From the NCBI GenBank assembly GCA_947471745.1, contig CANJKZ010001154.1, forward strand, positions 74,501 through 138,500: a stretch of 64,000 nt of DNA. The letters are read 5' to 3'. The DNA comes from Closterium sp. Naga37s-1 (taxonomy: Eukaryota; Streptophyta; Zygnematophyceae; Desmidiales; Closteriaceae). The notes beneath the pieces were generated by a model that was not told the DNA's origin, did not search any database, and was given only the letters and a program-made list of their open reading frames with translations. Shown piece by piece: positions 30,533 through 41,703 of this stretch (position 1 is its first letter; the number at the start of each line of letters is the position of its first letter). The translations under genes were made by a program, and so were the position numbers.

Positions 30533-32026
30533 TTGCCTGCTCCTTCTCCTTACACTGAGCAGACAAGATCTCTTACAGAGCGTCGTGAGCCTGCGTCTCG
30601 CCCTGTCTCGCCTGTTCGAACTGGTCGCACTGGTCGTCATGCTCCGCATCCGCGTCCTCCTCCTGTCCTCGGCACTCACAGTATGACACTTCATCCTTCC
30701 TCTGTTCCACTACGAGTTCCCCTGCCGTCTCCTCTTGCGTCCTCTCTTCGTGATGGTCCAAACCCTGAGTCTGACTTAGTTCGTACTACCAGTCCTACTG
30801 TCACGCGTCTCCTAGCCACTGTTGTCACTGACCTTTCGTTTGAATCCACTGTTGCGTCTGCCTTAGTCGCTGAGCTTGTTGACTTTGCTGCTGCTTGTTG
30901 TCTCGACTACGCCGCTAGTCTTGTTGCTGAGTCTGAGTCTGTCTGTCCTCCGTCCGTCGGGGGTGAGTGTGCTCTTGGCACGGACGTCCTTGAGGACAGG
31001 CAAGAGGACTTTGAGTATCTTGCAGCTGCTGTACCTCATCTCGTGTCCATGGTGCTTGCACCTGAGGGAGACCCGGATGCTCCAGACATCCCGACCACGC
31101 GCTCTTACGCAGAGGCGATTACGGGTCCCTATTCCTCTCAGTGGCAGTCAGCCATGGACGCAGAGATGGCATCCTGGAAGTCCACAGGCACTTACGTCGA
31201 CGCAGTTCCCCCTCCTGGGGCGAACATCGTCAATGGCCTGTGGATTTTCAGGGTGAAGCGGCCGCCGGGTTCTCCGCCTGTCTTAAAGGCTCGTTACGTT
31301 GCACGAGGCTTTAGTCAGCGACAGGGAGTTGACTTCTTCCAGACCTTCTCCCCTACCCCGAAGATGACCACTCTTTGGGTGCTGCTGCACGTCGCAGCTC
31401 AGCGTGACTACGAGCATCACTCTCTTGACTTCAACACAACTTTCTTACAAGGCAGCCTGCATGAGGAGATCTGGCTGCGCCGCCCACCTGGCTTCACTGG
31501 GTCGTTTCCTGCAGGTACCCAGTGGATCCTCCGGCAGCCAGTTTACAGTCTCCGCCAGGCGCCTTGTGAGTGGCACGACACACTGAGGACGACACTTGCA
31601 ACTCTTGGGTTTGCTCCTTCGACTGCTGTCCCGTCGCTTTTTCTGCGCACCGACACTTCGCTGCCGCCATTCTACATCCTCGTGTACGTCGACAACTTGG
31701 TCTTTGCCACTGCTGACACTCAGGGACTGGCCTTTGTGAATTCAAAGCTGCAGAAGAGACACACGTGCACAGACCTGGGTGAGCTGCGCAGCTATTTTGA
31801 CTTGCAGTTTATCCTGTACAGAGCACGCCGCACCATCACCCTGACTCAGTCACACATGGTGCAGCAGGTCCTTCGGCGCTTCGGCTTCACTTGGTCCTCG
31901 CCACAGTCCACTCCTCTGGCTACCGGTCACTCGCTCTCAGCTCCACCTTTGGACGAGTCCGTAGAGCTGAGTGGCCTGTATCCAGAGCTTGTGGGCTGCC
32001 TCATGTACCTGATGACCTGCACTTGA
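30533..32026 (+). pseudogene. C2 reverse transcriptase (YVDN active site)
   Basis: The frame carries TTRSYAEAITGPYSSQWQSA, GANIVNGLWIFRVKRPPGSP, LDFNTTFLQGSLHEEIW (motif A, with Ala of TAFLQG changed to Thr), and ILVYVDNLVFA where copia RT has YVDD. Loss of the second catalytic aspartate should abolish polymerisation. The domain otherwise extends to LYPELVGCLMYLMTCT and stops at 32024-32026, where RNase H follows in another frame. Confidence 0.9.
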
Positions 32027-32033
32027 CCTGACC

Positions 32034-32640
32034 TTGCTTACCCTCTCAGCATCCTGGCACGCTACGTTGAGTCCGGGAGACACCGACCAGAGCACATGGA
32101 GGCCGTTAAGAGGGTGTTATGCTACTTGTGTAGTACGTCGGCCATGGGGCTCGTGCTTGGAGGACGGAGTCGAGTTGTTCTCACTGGCCACGCAGACGCG
32201 TCTTCGGTTGACGAATTGGCTACGCAGCGGTCGTCACAGGGTTACACTTTCAGCCTTGGCTCCGGTTTCGTTTCTTGGCGGTCTACCCGCTCGTCTTCTG
32301 TTCTCAGTTCCAGCTGTGAGGCTGAGATCTACGCAGGGGCCATGGCTGCACAGGAGTTATGCTGGCTCACCTACCTGCTGACCGACTTGGGAGAGCGGCC
32401 TAGTTCTCCTCCAGTTCTGTACGTGGACAACAAGGCCATGATTGCCTTGTGTCAGGAGCACAGACTGAAGCACAGGGCGAAGCACATCGCTCTGCGTTAC
32501 TTCCTTGCTCGAGAGTTGCAGCAGCATGGTCAGCTTCGTCTTGCTTACATGGCCACTCGGGCCAACACTGCTGATATATTCACCAAGGCACTTCATCCTC
32601 GTGATCATCAGCGTTTCTGTACTGTTTTAGGCCTTGTGCC
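32034..32640 (+). pseudogene. C2 RNase H
   Basis: The frame at 32096-32812 reads AVKRVLCYLCSTSAMGLVLG, VVLTGHADASSVDELATQRS, SSSCEAEIYAGAMAAQELCW, LYVDNKAMIALCQEHRLKHR, KHIALRYFLARELQQHGQLR and ANTADIFTKALHPRDHQRFC, the complete copia RNase H. It lies one frame away from RT. A second open frame (32034-32381) is a shadow. Confidence 0.88.
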
Positions 32641-32879
32641 TACTTGCCTCACTTGCTCACTTCGTGACTTTGCTTGTACTGTGATCTATATACTTGTACC
32701 TGCATGCTTACATTTGCTAGGTTGTGATCACTGTACTGCTTGTTCCCATATATATAACTCTGCATGTGAACTGGTCTTGTGGCCACTTGCTTGTGCTCAG
32801 AGTGTGTGGTGACTTCGTGATCCACCCTGAGTTTGTTTTGCTTTTCTTGACTGTTCTTGTGACCCCTTGTTCTCCCCCA

Positions 32880-32896
32880 CTTTGCCTATGGGGGTG
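32880..32896 (+). other. C2 polypurine tract
   Basis: TTTGCCTATGGGGGTG directly before the 3' LTR; the same form as in C3. Confidence 0.85.
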
Positions 32897-33029
32897 TGTC
32901 AAACTATAATGGTGCTTATGTTGTGTAGGCTGTAGTGGGGTAGCCTATATGGGGTACGACCCAATTAGGGTTAGTACTTGTACCACATTTCTGATCAATG
33001 CATCCATTTCTGCTCTTTTCTTTGTGACA
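32897..33029 (+). repeat. C2 3' LTR
   Basis: 133 bp, TGTCAAACTATAATGGTG to TTCTTTGTGACA. It is followed by GATAC, resembling the GGTAC before the 5' LTR. Confidence 0.93.
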
Positions 33030-33621
33030 GATACACCAGGCAGGAACGCGAGGAAACCCCTCGCGAATGGAAAGCATGGAGCAGAATGGGATGGGAGCTT
33101 GGATGGCGGGTAGCACGGCTGGGCGGCGTGGATGCATCAGTGCTTGCCAGCACAACCTAGACAAAACGCGCCACAGGACCACAGGTGCAAGCAATGGGCC
33201 AGTTTTCCTCGCATCGCAGCCTGCCAGCATAGCTGGTCAACCCAGATAATGCCAATGATCTGACCAGGCGCGCCAACAAAGCAGCCCTCAAAGTGAAAAA
33301 ATACGGGGCAAATTTGTCTCGTAGTCATCGCCAGGCAGTGCTGACACCGCTGGAATCTGATATTCCCTCCATGTACTTCCGGACAACTACACTCGAAACG
33401 TGTAGAAATCGCATACAGTGTTAGTTTAGGTATAATTTAATGGAATCAGTGTCCTTAAAAAAAAAAACCTGAAAGTTCAGAGTCATCTGGCAGGAAAAGG
33501 CTGAAAAATCAGTCCCACAAAAAGCTGTACACTGGAAAATCAGGGTAGGTACAAAAAAAATCCCTGAAAATAAGGAATTTTAGGAAAAAAAATCATGATA
33601 TCGTAGGGCCTAGTGTCTACC

Positions 33622-34613
33622 TGTCGGAAATTGTATTTCTAAATATAACTGCATATTAGCCTAGCTAGTGTAGTATCTCTTCTATTGTTGGTGGTATACC
33701 TTCCTTGGCCACCTTCCCTTGTCCTATATCTTGTATCTCTCTCTATAGTCAAACCCCTTCTTCTTTGGCCAAACACCTCTCCTTCCTAGCTCCTAGGGTT
33801 TCCATGTCTCCTAAGTTCTAACTGTTGGATGCACGTCATTCTGAGTGCATGTCATCCTAACGTCATGCCGAGTGCTCGTGCTATTCATGCGTGCATTGTT
33901 TGCATGAGCATATGTCATTGTGCATGGCTGTTGGATATTTTCATCTCTGTGTTTTTCTCCAAGTTTAAATGCTTGATCATGCAGGAGAAATCCAGAGCTT
34001 TCCAACGATACCAAGATCACCTGACTCCGACCAAGATCGCCCAAGTTACAAGATTTCCAAGACTTGGATTTCTTATTACCTTTTGGGGTTATATCTAATT
34101 TGGGTGATTACTTGGGACATGACTATAAAGGGATCTTTGGTTGGGTGGTTAAGGAAGGCAACTTTGACTTTTGGATTGGGGTGGCTAGAAGTTTCTAGCA
34201 TGGGTTGCAAATGTTGCAACACCTAGGCAAAATCCAACTCGATTGGATTTTGCATGTGACACCTCAAGGACCTCATGATGAGGGTTGCATCCTTGCTGCT
34301 AGAAAGATTCCTACCATCCTTCCCTGGCTCTTGGAGAACCCCTTCCCTCTCATGGTTCTCTTGGAGTCCCCAACTCCAACTTTCTATGCCTACATGCTTG
34401 TACTTCCTCTACCATTCTAGTCATGCGGCTGCTGAACGTTTTCACTTGGTTCTCACTCTCTATACCATCTTAACGACTGATTTAACTTGGAGATGGTAGC
34501 TAAGCCTAAGGCGCAACTTCTTACCGAGCGGATTTGCGTTTAGTTGAGAAATGAGTTCGTCGTAAGTTCTCAAAATGACGGATCCTGAACAACACTAACT
34601 ACCTCTCTTGACA
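33622..34613. repeat. S2: 992-bp solo LTR
   Basis: Begins TGTCGGAAAT and ends CTCTCTTGACA (TGTC/GACA inverted ends), flanked by a perfect CTACC duplication (33617-33621, 34614-34618). It starts one base after the hAT-1 target duplication. No gag or pol is present. Possible TATA and telo-box-like sites (CCTATATCTTG near 33721, CTAGGGTTTCC near 33792) suggest plus orientation. It is longer than any other LTR here and belongs to a different family. Confidence 0.8.
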
Positions 34614-34849
34614 CTACCATGCTGCTAGATACATACCTAGCTTGACCTTGAAAACATTTTCCTGACCTCTTTTTCTACAATGTAAGAACCGTCACTGGCT
34701 CCAATGCTCGTCCCCTCTCCAGCTTCACGATGTCACTCACATACGTCTCTGTCTCCCACCTGTTTGTCTTTTCTGACAAAAAAATGATAATCTCACCTCT
34801 GCAAGTCGGTAAAATACCGGTAGTAGATGGAGCAGCTTCATTTAGCCTC

Positions 34850-36050
34850 TTCAATTCAGTAGCTTTTGTCCCTGGTCTTCCTCACCCTCATCTATCCCTT
34901 GCATCAACTGCAACAGGCTTTGTGATCCCGTGCGTCCAAGCAGCCGCCCGGACGGGCTTACATCTTCTCTTCTAACTGTTGGCTCGTTCTTCCAGCTGAA
35001 TGCCTTTGTGCCACACCCAGCCTGCGTGCCTGCCGTGGCCTTCTTGCCCTCGGCATTGAGTAGACTCTGCCACATAGCGGACAGGTCAAGTGAAGAGGAA
35101 CGGTAGATCCGAGTTGACAATGCGCAGCTGTCTTCCACTCCCACTGGGGGTTCCCTTGATAGCGACGGTCGCAAAGACTGTTGTGAGCCGGTAATGGCGC
35201 TACTGCTAGGCATGAGGGGTGATGAAAGCAACCCACAAGTCAACAGCTCGGCTGAAGCCCCGTCCGCTCATGTGGCTGCTTGCGCTCAAAGGTGAAGGGG
35301 TCTCGCAGAGCCGGGCGACGGGGCTGACGAGGATGCTGCTGTGAAATCGTTGTCTGTTGATACCACCTCCACTGCTGCCAGCTACGGCCACAAATTCGCT
35401 CTCGCCGTCCTGCGGGGAAGTCGTGCCTGTGCCAGTCCAACACAGCCCGCGCTTGTCCCTCTGCCGTATGCCCCTGCTGAGCGACGTGAGGCGGAAATAA
35501 GATAGCGATTCACATCAGCGATGTACTCGAGAGCGCGGAACAGTGGGCTCAAAGCCTTTGCTGCAGTTTGCTGTCAACGAACGTGTCGCCGCCTTCTCCT
35601 CATGGTCCGTTTGATGTTCAGGATTGATGGCCTCCCATTGGCTGTCCATCTCATGCGATGGCGTGGCCATTCGTCGCACGATATCCGCGTGCGGGCTGCG
35701 GACGACGAAAGGCGTGAACGGCCGCCACGGGGAATTCGGGAGCGAATCACAAGGGCTTCCGTGGTCTTGAGCGGGTAGCTCGAAATGCACGGAAACTGGC
35801 GACCGAGAATCATGGAGCGACGAGTTTATTGGAGTGACCTTGCCGTAATAACTGCGAACTGAAACCAGAGATAGCTTGGCGGGAATCTACAGGCGGAGAG
35901 TCGCTATGGCGGACTGAGGCCAGCGAGCTCCGACGCCTGGTCGCTGAGGACGGCCCGTGGCTGGAGTGTCCACCTGCGTCGATGCACCCATGGTGATGGC
36001 ATTGCACAACGGTGATCGTGATGCGCTCTGCACCTCGTGCGACATGATGG
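34850..36050 (-). CDS. Possible host gene, structure unresolved
   Basis: Minus-strand frames have non-repetitive, protein-like composition. One is 35515-35790, whose frame runs unbroken from just below a TAG at about 35887 and includes SPVSVHFELPAQDHGSPCDS and WRPFTPFVVRSPHADIVRRM. Others are 35206-35391 (VAVAGSSGGGINRQRF, SSHMSGRGFSRAVDLWVAF) and 34851-35243 (RSSSLDLSAMWQSLLNAEGK, GSQSLLQLMQGIDEGEEDQG). An upstream frame starting MSHEVQSASRSPLCNAITMG (36042) is in the same frame as 35515-35790. Small introns could join them, but I could not place splice sites with confidence, and no domain is recognised. It could equally be a decayed gene. Confidence 0.3.
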
Positions 36051-36852
36051 CACGGACTCGGCAAACCGAGAGCGAGAAGGTAAGGTCTGGAGCAAAAGGG
36101 ATAGCTCCTTCGACTGTCAACACCTTGTGGACATGAAATGAGGCTGTGCTTGCAACTTTATCAAAAGAACACTGTACCACCATTGGCATTGCCTCGCCTT
36201 TAACGCTAGCACATTGGCGAGGCATTGCTGGGGAGTACCGCGTGCTGCTACTACTAACGACAGTTTCTTAAAAGAACGCGTCATGCTGCATTCTGTGGCA
36301 TGACCAGTGCAAAACAAGCGTAGCATCTGCTCGCAACAGGGAGATGCAAATGGGACACGGAATCACGACTCTAACAGCGCCATAACTAAAACCTCCCCAT
36401 TTCTTTGTCCCTTTGCAAGGGCTTGAACTTCCAGTGGCGGAGAAGAAGGGACAAAGGTGTCAGCGCTTAAACAATAGCGAAGTGCGTGGCACCAATGTCG
36501 TTTTCCAGTTCTGCTTGAATCGAGAAGTCTCGGTAGCTGTTACTACTTGGATAGGAAGGATGGAAGAAACGCTAAGGCAAGGCTAGCACAGTCGGTATGC
36601 AGTCTGCTGCATGGAAAAAGCAGTCCTGCTGACACTGGGAGGTGGTGTGGGGATGGTTGGTGGGAGGAGGAACGAGTCGCGACGAAAGTCCGCCATTGCT
36701 CCGACTGCATTGCATATTACATCGGAAGGCTGCTCTGTAAAAACGACTTTCTTCGTCGCTGTTGCGCACATGCAATCACTGCGGCAGGCGGTTGATTGTT
36801 TTGACTAGGTCAGCAGCTCACCACACTGCTACTGTACAATGCACCTCGTACG
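36051..36852. other. Spacer, possible promoter of the unresolved gene
   Basis: Short overlapping frames on both strands with no domain, repeat or LTR signature. Confidence 0.35.
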
Positions 36853-36857
36853 GTACT

Positions 36858-37184
36858 TGTTACGGGTGCAATGAATCGAGGTAGCGAGGATTGCACTAAG
36901 TGTCAAACGAGTACAAAATGTGAGCGAAGGCATGAGCGAACATTTATACGCGAAACATGCGAACGTTAACGCGGTGCGTGCGAGCTAGCTAGTGCTAGAC
37001 TGGCATCGAGGCTCGGGCTAGTCCCAAAGCGTAGGCCGACACGGCCAGGCCAGCGGTGCATGGTTTGGTAAAAATAGTGCGCGCGAAGTCGGCGAAGCCC
37101 CGTTAGCTGTAACAGGCGAACAACGGCTGCTGCTGTACGCGATGTTGCCGGATGCGCTAAGGAATATCGAGAAAATTCCTTACA
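36858..37184 (-). repeat. G2 3' LTR
   Basis: 327 bp, TGTTACGGGTGCAATG to AATTCCTTACA. The adjoining poly-C (37189-37203) is the complement of the polypurine tract. Confidence 0.95.
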
Positions 37185-37384
37185 CTACCCCCCCCCCCCC
37201 CCTCAAGAAGCCCCCTCCGCTACGCGAGTGCGTGTATATCGCGGAAACCCCGGCTCCTTAGGTACACTTGCAGGGCAGGGCGGTTTTTGATGTTGGCCAG
37301 GGGCACCCAGCTATCTGCAGTTGGCATGCGATCCTTCCAGCGAACGAGGAACTCGATCCTCCTGATTCCTGTGGGGTGTCGAAT

Positions 37385-39841
37385 TCAATGGCTCAGAATC
37401 TTCTCGGGCTCAATGATCGGCTTCGATGCAGGGGGAGTCATGGATGGCAGGGGGTGACGAGGCAGTTGGCTTGTGGTTGGGATGTAGGGGCGAAGTAGGT
37501 TGACGTGGAATGATGGGCTGATGTACCAGTCTGTCGGCAACAATAAGTGGGTGGTCAGTGGGGTTATTATGTGGCTGATTTGGAATGGTCCACAGTAGCG
37601 CGGTCGTAATTTTGGTGCGACGCGCAGTCTTAACTTCTGTGTGTCGAGTAGTACGTAATCTCTTGACTGGTACGTGACTGGGCGGTGGTGGCGGTCAGCG
37701 TTGTGTTTAACGAGAACATTTGCTTTTTTAATTGCTTTGGCAGCTCTGGTGCGGGCTGTCAACGGGAGTGTTGTAAGGCCCCGTCCTCGCTTGGGCGGAG
37801 CCAACCTTGTGGTCGGATGTGCGGGGGTTGCAGCCGACCTGCAGCAGTGGGCACGGGGGCCACTGCAAGGGCGCCAAGCTAGAGGGCGCCTGGCTGGAGG
37901 GCGCCGAGCAGGAGGACGCCGCCCTGGACGCCTGGTTGGCGTCCCGGACGCCTGGACGGCGTCCTGGGAAGCTGGACGCCGAGCTGGGCGTCGCCACGAC
38001 TACCCGGGCGCCTGGTCGACGTCGTGGGCGCCTGCACGGCGTTCTGGAAGGCCAGACGCCGACCTAGGCGTCTGTAAGGCGTCCTGGGGGTCCGGACGCC
38101 GACCTGGGCGTCCCGGGGGGCCCAGACACCGACCTGGGCGTCTGGTTGGCGTCCTGGGAGGAGGGACGCCGCTCTGGAGGTTTGCTCGGCGTCCTGGGCG
38201 TGTGGACGCCGACCTGGGGGTTCGGAAGGCGTCCTGGGCGCCTGGACGCCGGACTGGGGACGCCGGGCATGCGTGGCCGGCTACGGACTGCGCTGGTCGG
38301 CCAGGCGTGGTTGCCCGGTCGACCGGAATACCCGGTCGACGTGTGCGAGTGTCACCAGGGTGGAGTCTGCCAGGCGTCTGCGCTGTGCTCGTGATAAGGT
38401 TTGGAGCGCCAACCAGCTGCGCGCACCTGCGAAGCAGGTGCACCGTTGTCCTGCGGGTGCAACGCTGTGCAGCCGACTTGCTGCAGCGCTGGCACACCGT
38501 GGACTTGCAACGTTGGCGAACAGCTACTCTGCAACGCTGGAGCGGTGCGAGCGCTGCTGCGCTGGAGCGCGGTCGACCGTGCTGCGCTGGAGGTCGACCA
38601 GCAGCCTAGCTAGCACTGATGTAGTCTGTGATGCCAATGTTGTTTCTACCATTATTGTCATGTTTTCCTAGTGAAACTCTTGCCAATTCTCCCTGTGAAC
38701 TAGCAAGCAGCGTGAACACAAGGAAACGACTAAGTGAACGAACGCAGAGATCACACGAGCCCACGTGCCTAGCCCGTAGCCTAGCTCCCGTTGCAGCAGT
38801 TATCTCCGCACGGGCAGCTTGCAGAATCTCGGTGAATTGCTGTGCACGTGGCGTTGGGTTGTCCGGCCTTGGCGTCATGGGCATTGTAGGGTTTTGCCCA
38901 TAGTTCAGATAAAACGGGGACTGATGTGTCGTCGCTGACGTGGCGTTGTTGTACGCGAACTCGGTCAGTGGCAGCTGCTGCTCCCAAGTTGTCGGGTCAT
39001 CGCACGTGGCCCGAATCAACTGCTCCATCGACTGGTTGGTCTGCTCCGTTTGATCATCGGTCTTGGGGTGGTACGATGAGCTGAACTGTAGCCTGGTCCC
39101 GAACTGCTCCCAAAGGTTATTCCAGAAATCGCTTGTGAACTTCGTGTCGCGGTCGCTGATTATCGCGGTTGGTATCCCGTGTAGTCGAACGACAGCTATG
39201 ATGAACAGGCGAGCGGTTTCTTCGGCTGAGATCGATTTCTTGCATGCAGCGAAGTGAACCATTTTCGTCAATCTGTCAACGACGACCATGACCGCGTCGT
39301 TACCCCCAGGGTTCGAAGGTAACCCTGTGACGAAATCCATGGTAACCTGCTGCCAGACGCGCTCGGGCGGTGGAATCGGCTGCAATTGAACCGCCTTCCT
39401 TTTTCGCGAGCTCTTCATCACCTGACACGTGGGGCACAAGCCCACGTGCTGCTGTACGTCAGTCAACAGCTCCGGCCAGTAGTAGTACCGCTGCAGTTGC
39501 TGTCGCATTTTTTCTACCCCAAAATCTCCTGAGGTAATTCCGTCGTGTGCCTCCTGGAATAACAGTTCCCTCAGTAGTGAGTACGCGGGTACCCAGATAC
39601 AGTTGGTGCCTGTCTTTACGTAATAGATTCCTTTAGCTTCTACTAGTTGCTGCGAGTTTCCGGTCGTGAAAAATGGGTCGGTACTGTATCCGTGGGTGAA
39701 TAGGCCTGTTAGCAGTGGGTTGGTTTGGGCGAGTAGGATGGCGTGGAGTTGGGCGGTGGGGCGTGTGAGTGCGTCGGCGATATTCGATGCGCGTTTTTTG
39801 TACGTGACTGTGTAGTGGAAGTTTGACTCCAGATAGTCCAA
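37385..39841 (-). pseudogene. G2 RNase H end and integrase, split by a 1,054-bp insertion
   Basis: The frame at 38606-39841 covers the RNase H end (MDYLESNFHYTVTYKKRASN), the integrase zinc motif (VGLCPTCQVMKSSRKRK) and the catalytic core (VTMDFVTGLPSN, IISDRDTKFTSDFWNNL, DQTEQTNQSMEQLIRA), and ends in the insertion. After it, 37385-37756 resumes with NVLVKHNADRHHRPVTYQSR, LLDTQKLRLRVAPKLRPRYC and PTDWYISPSFHVNLLRPYIP, then loses the chromodomain by a stop at 37385. Below that stop about 130 bp still resemble the G1 chromodomain. Confidence 0.88.
37757..38810 (-). mobile_element. 1,054-bp LTR-type insertion in G2 integrase
   Basis: TG...CA ends (TGTCAACGGGAG to TATCTCCGCA) and a perfect CGGGC duplication (37752-37756, 38811-38815). 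In G1 the uninterrupted site reads GTGCGGGCAGCTTGC. The interior (37915-38280) has about 31-36-bp repeats on GGCGTCCTGGGCGCCTGGAC and GACGCCGACCTGGGCGTC. On the minus strand a TTGGCATCACAGAC at about 38622-38636 faintly resembles a primer site, and the strand call rests on it. If so, 38637-38810 would be a 5' LTR with no matching partner; a solo LTR is the alternative. Confidence 0.7.
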
Positions 39842-39886
39842 CCAGCGGATCTGTCGCGCGTTGAGATTTGGTTGGGCACGAAGGTA

Positions 39887-40639
39887 CTATAGTGATCGGT
39901 GGTCTGTCCATATTGTCACGTCTACTCCCGTGAGGTAACATCGCCACACCTTGAACGCGTGCACGATCGCTAGCATCTCGCGGTCGTGTATCGGGTAGTT
40001 GCGCTTGGGCAGGTGAAGCTTGCGGTACTCGTACGTGATTGGCTGGAGGCCGTTCCCGAAATCCTGCAATACTACTGCTCCCACGGCGATGTTGCTAGCG
40101 TCGGTGACAAGCTCGAACGGACGGTGCGCACCAGCGATGTGAAGCACAGGCGGCGAGCACAAAATTTTCTTGAGGGCCGAGTAGGCAACTTGCTCTTTCT
40201 CCCCCCATGTGTACTCAACCCCCTTCCTCAGCAGGTCGGTGAACGGAGCAGTCAACTTCGCCATGTCGGGGACGAACCGGCGCACGTAGTTGACGAACCC
40301 CAAAAAACTCTACAACTCGGTCAAATTTGTCGGCGCGTGCCACGCTTGAATCATTGCGATCTTCTTCACGTCTATTTCCACTCCTTCAGCTGAGATGATG
40401 TGTCCCCAAAACTCCAGTCTGTCCTGTAAAAACTCACACTTAGAGGCTTTAGTCAGTAGGCGGTTTTCACTCAGTATTTTTAAAACTGCTTCCATGTCCT
40501 GTTGGTGCTGTGCTCTGTTTGGGCTGTATATCAGTATGTCGTCGAGGTACACGATGACGCACTTATCTAAAAGCAGGCGGAAGGCTTCGTTCATGGTCAT
40601 TTGAAAAGTGGCGGGGGCGTTGGTCAGTCCGAAGGGCAT
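39887..40639 (-). pseudogene. G2 RNase H and RT palm
   Basis: The frame at 39887-40303 reads MGFVNYVRRFVPDMAKLTAP, FELVTDASNIAVGAVVLQDF, YPIHDREMLAIVHAFKVWRC and IWTDHRSL. The frame at 40310-40639 reads [40 protein letters not shown] and KASKCEFLQDRLEFWGHIIS. The YLDD active site is intact. The two are adjacent in different frames, with stops between. Confidence 0.9.
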
Positions 40640-41410
40640 GACGGTGTATTCAAAGGATACGTAGCGTGTTCGGAAGGCTATTATCGGGCAGTCGGGTTGG
40701 TTGATTCGGATCCGGAGGTAGCCTCCTCGAAGGTCGATTTTCGAGAAAACCCAGGCTGTTCGCAGTTAGTCGATCACTTCGTTGGCTCGCGGGATGGGGT
40801 AACGGGATTTGATGGTACCCCTGTTCAGTGCACGGTAGTCGATGCACATGCAAAAACCCCCGTCATTTTTCGGTGTGAACAATTTCGGTGCTGCGAAGGG
40901 TGACGAACTCGGGCGAATAAACTCTTTCTCGAGCAGGTAATCCAGCTGCTTCCTCAGTTCGTCCAGTTCGGGCTAGGTCAGTCGGAACAGTCTCTGTACT
41001 ATCACTTGTGCCCCTGGTTCTAACTCTATCCTGTGGCCGTGTGATCGCTGAGGTGGCAGTCCCGTCGGCAGGTTATCCGGAAATATCCCACTGTACCACT
41101 TCAGGAGTGCTGCCAAATCATCCGGTACGTCGGCTAGCAGTTTCTGTAAATCCCCCCCTTTGTCTGCTGCCTCGGCTTCCCGAATGTCAACCGCGTACAC
41201 GTCAGCTCCTGCCGCTACGGCGCGTTTCATCGTGATCGCGTTGACACGCACCGACGAAGACTCAGGCGAGCTCCAGCGAGGTAAGGCGATGTTGTTACCA
41301 TTCACTCGCACGGTGCAGTCACCCGTCATCCAGTCGATTCGCGGATTGTGTTGTCGCAGCCAATCACGACCGAGTAAACTGTCGGTTCCGTCAAGGGTTG
41401 TCGCGAGCAT
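40640..41410 (-). pseudogene. G2 RT fingers and protease-RT junction
   Basis: The frame at 40973-41410 reads DSLLGRDWLRQHNPRIDWMT, KRAVAAGADVYAVDIREAEA and LAALLKWYSGIFPDNLPTGL, ending at a stop (TAG) where G1 reads LTQPELDELRKQLDYLLEKE. The region 40640-40970 matches the G1 RT fingers but only in broken frames. Confidence 0.82.
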
Positions 41411-41457
41411 TTCCTGACTAAACGTGAAGTTACCCCCACATCGAATCCGAACCCGGT

Positions 41458-41703
41458 CTACGCGTTCCTCGCCAGTGGCGTGTTGTCAACCAGTCTTGCG
41501 TCGATCTCAGGTAAACATCTGTCCAGTGGCAGTCTCAGTTTCCGTGCTGTGGCGGTATTGATCAGGCTGTGGCTGGCTCCCCCGTCGACAAATATTTTAA
41601 CTAGGTCTGTCTTAATTTTCCCACTGAGAAGTATGGGGTTGTCTACCGTAGTACCCTCCTTATTCGGTCGGGTGTGGTCGATTGCGTGAACCGGCACAAT
41701 CAC
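41458..41703 (-). pseudogene. G2 aspartic protease
   Basis: MIVPVHAIDHTRPNKEGTTV precedes KIFVDGGASHSLINTATARK. DGGA is in the position of the catalytic D-[ST]-G-A, with Gly where Ser/Thr is usual. The frame closes at ARNA near 41458; in G1 the protease frame continues past the corresponding point. Confidence 0.82.

Larger units (their letters stand above)
25873..33029 (+). mobile_element. C2: Ty1/copia retrotransposon inside hAT-1
   Basis: 133-bp LTRs (25873-26005, 32897-33029) differ at about 10 positions (roughly 8%), so this is an old insertion. Flanks are GGTAC and GATAC (4/5). Order on the plus strand is LTR, primer site, about 950 bp of GC-rich repeated leader, gag C-terminal part, protease, integrase, Gly/Ala linker, RT, RNase H, polypurine tract, LTR. 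Compared with C1 the capsid part of gag is missing. RT motif C is YVDN instead of YVDD, and there are frameshifts and stops, so it is dead. Confidence 0.94.
25702..33612. mobile_element. hAT-1: non-autonomous hAT-like element split by C2
   Basis: The ends CAGGCCCTCAGATC (25702) and CGTAGGGCCTA (to 33612) are imperfect inverted repeats. They are flanked by a perfect 8-bp duplication GTGTCTAC (25694-25701, 33613-33620), the hAT length. Without copia C2 (25873-33029) the element is 754 bp. Subterminal parts are rich in CCTGA/TCAGG words (25726-25830, 33460-33600), as in hAT-2, whose right end is similar. No transposase is encoded. Confidence 0.85.

Noticed and set aside
32916..33230. Minus-strand ORF after C2
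   Set aside because: It spans the C2 LTR and interior of hAT-1, so it is not an independent gene.
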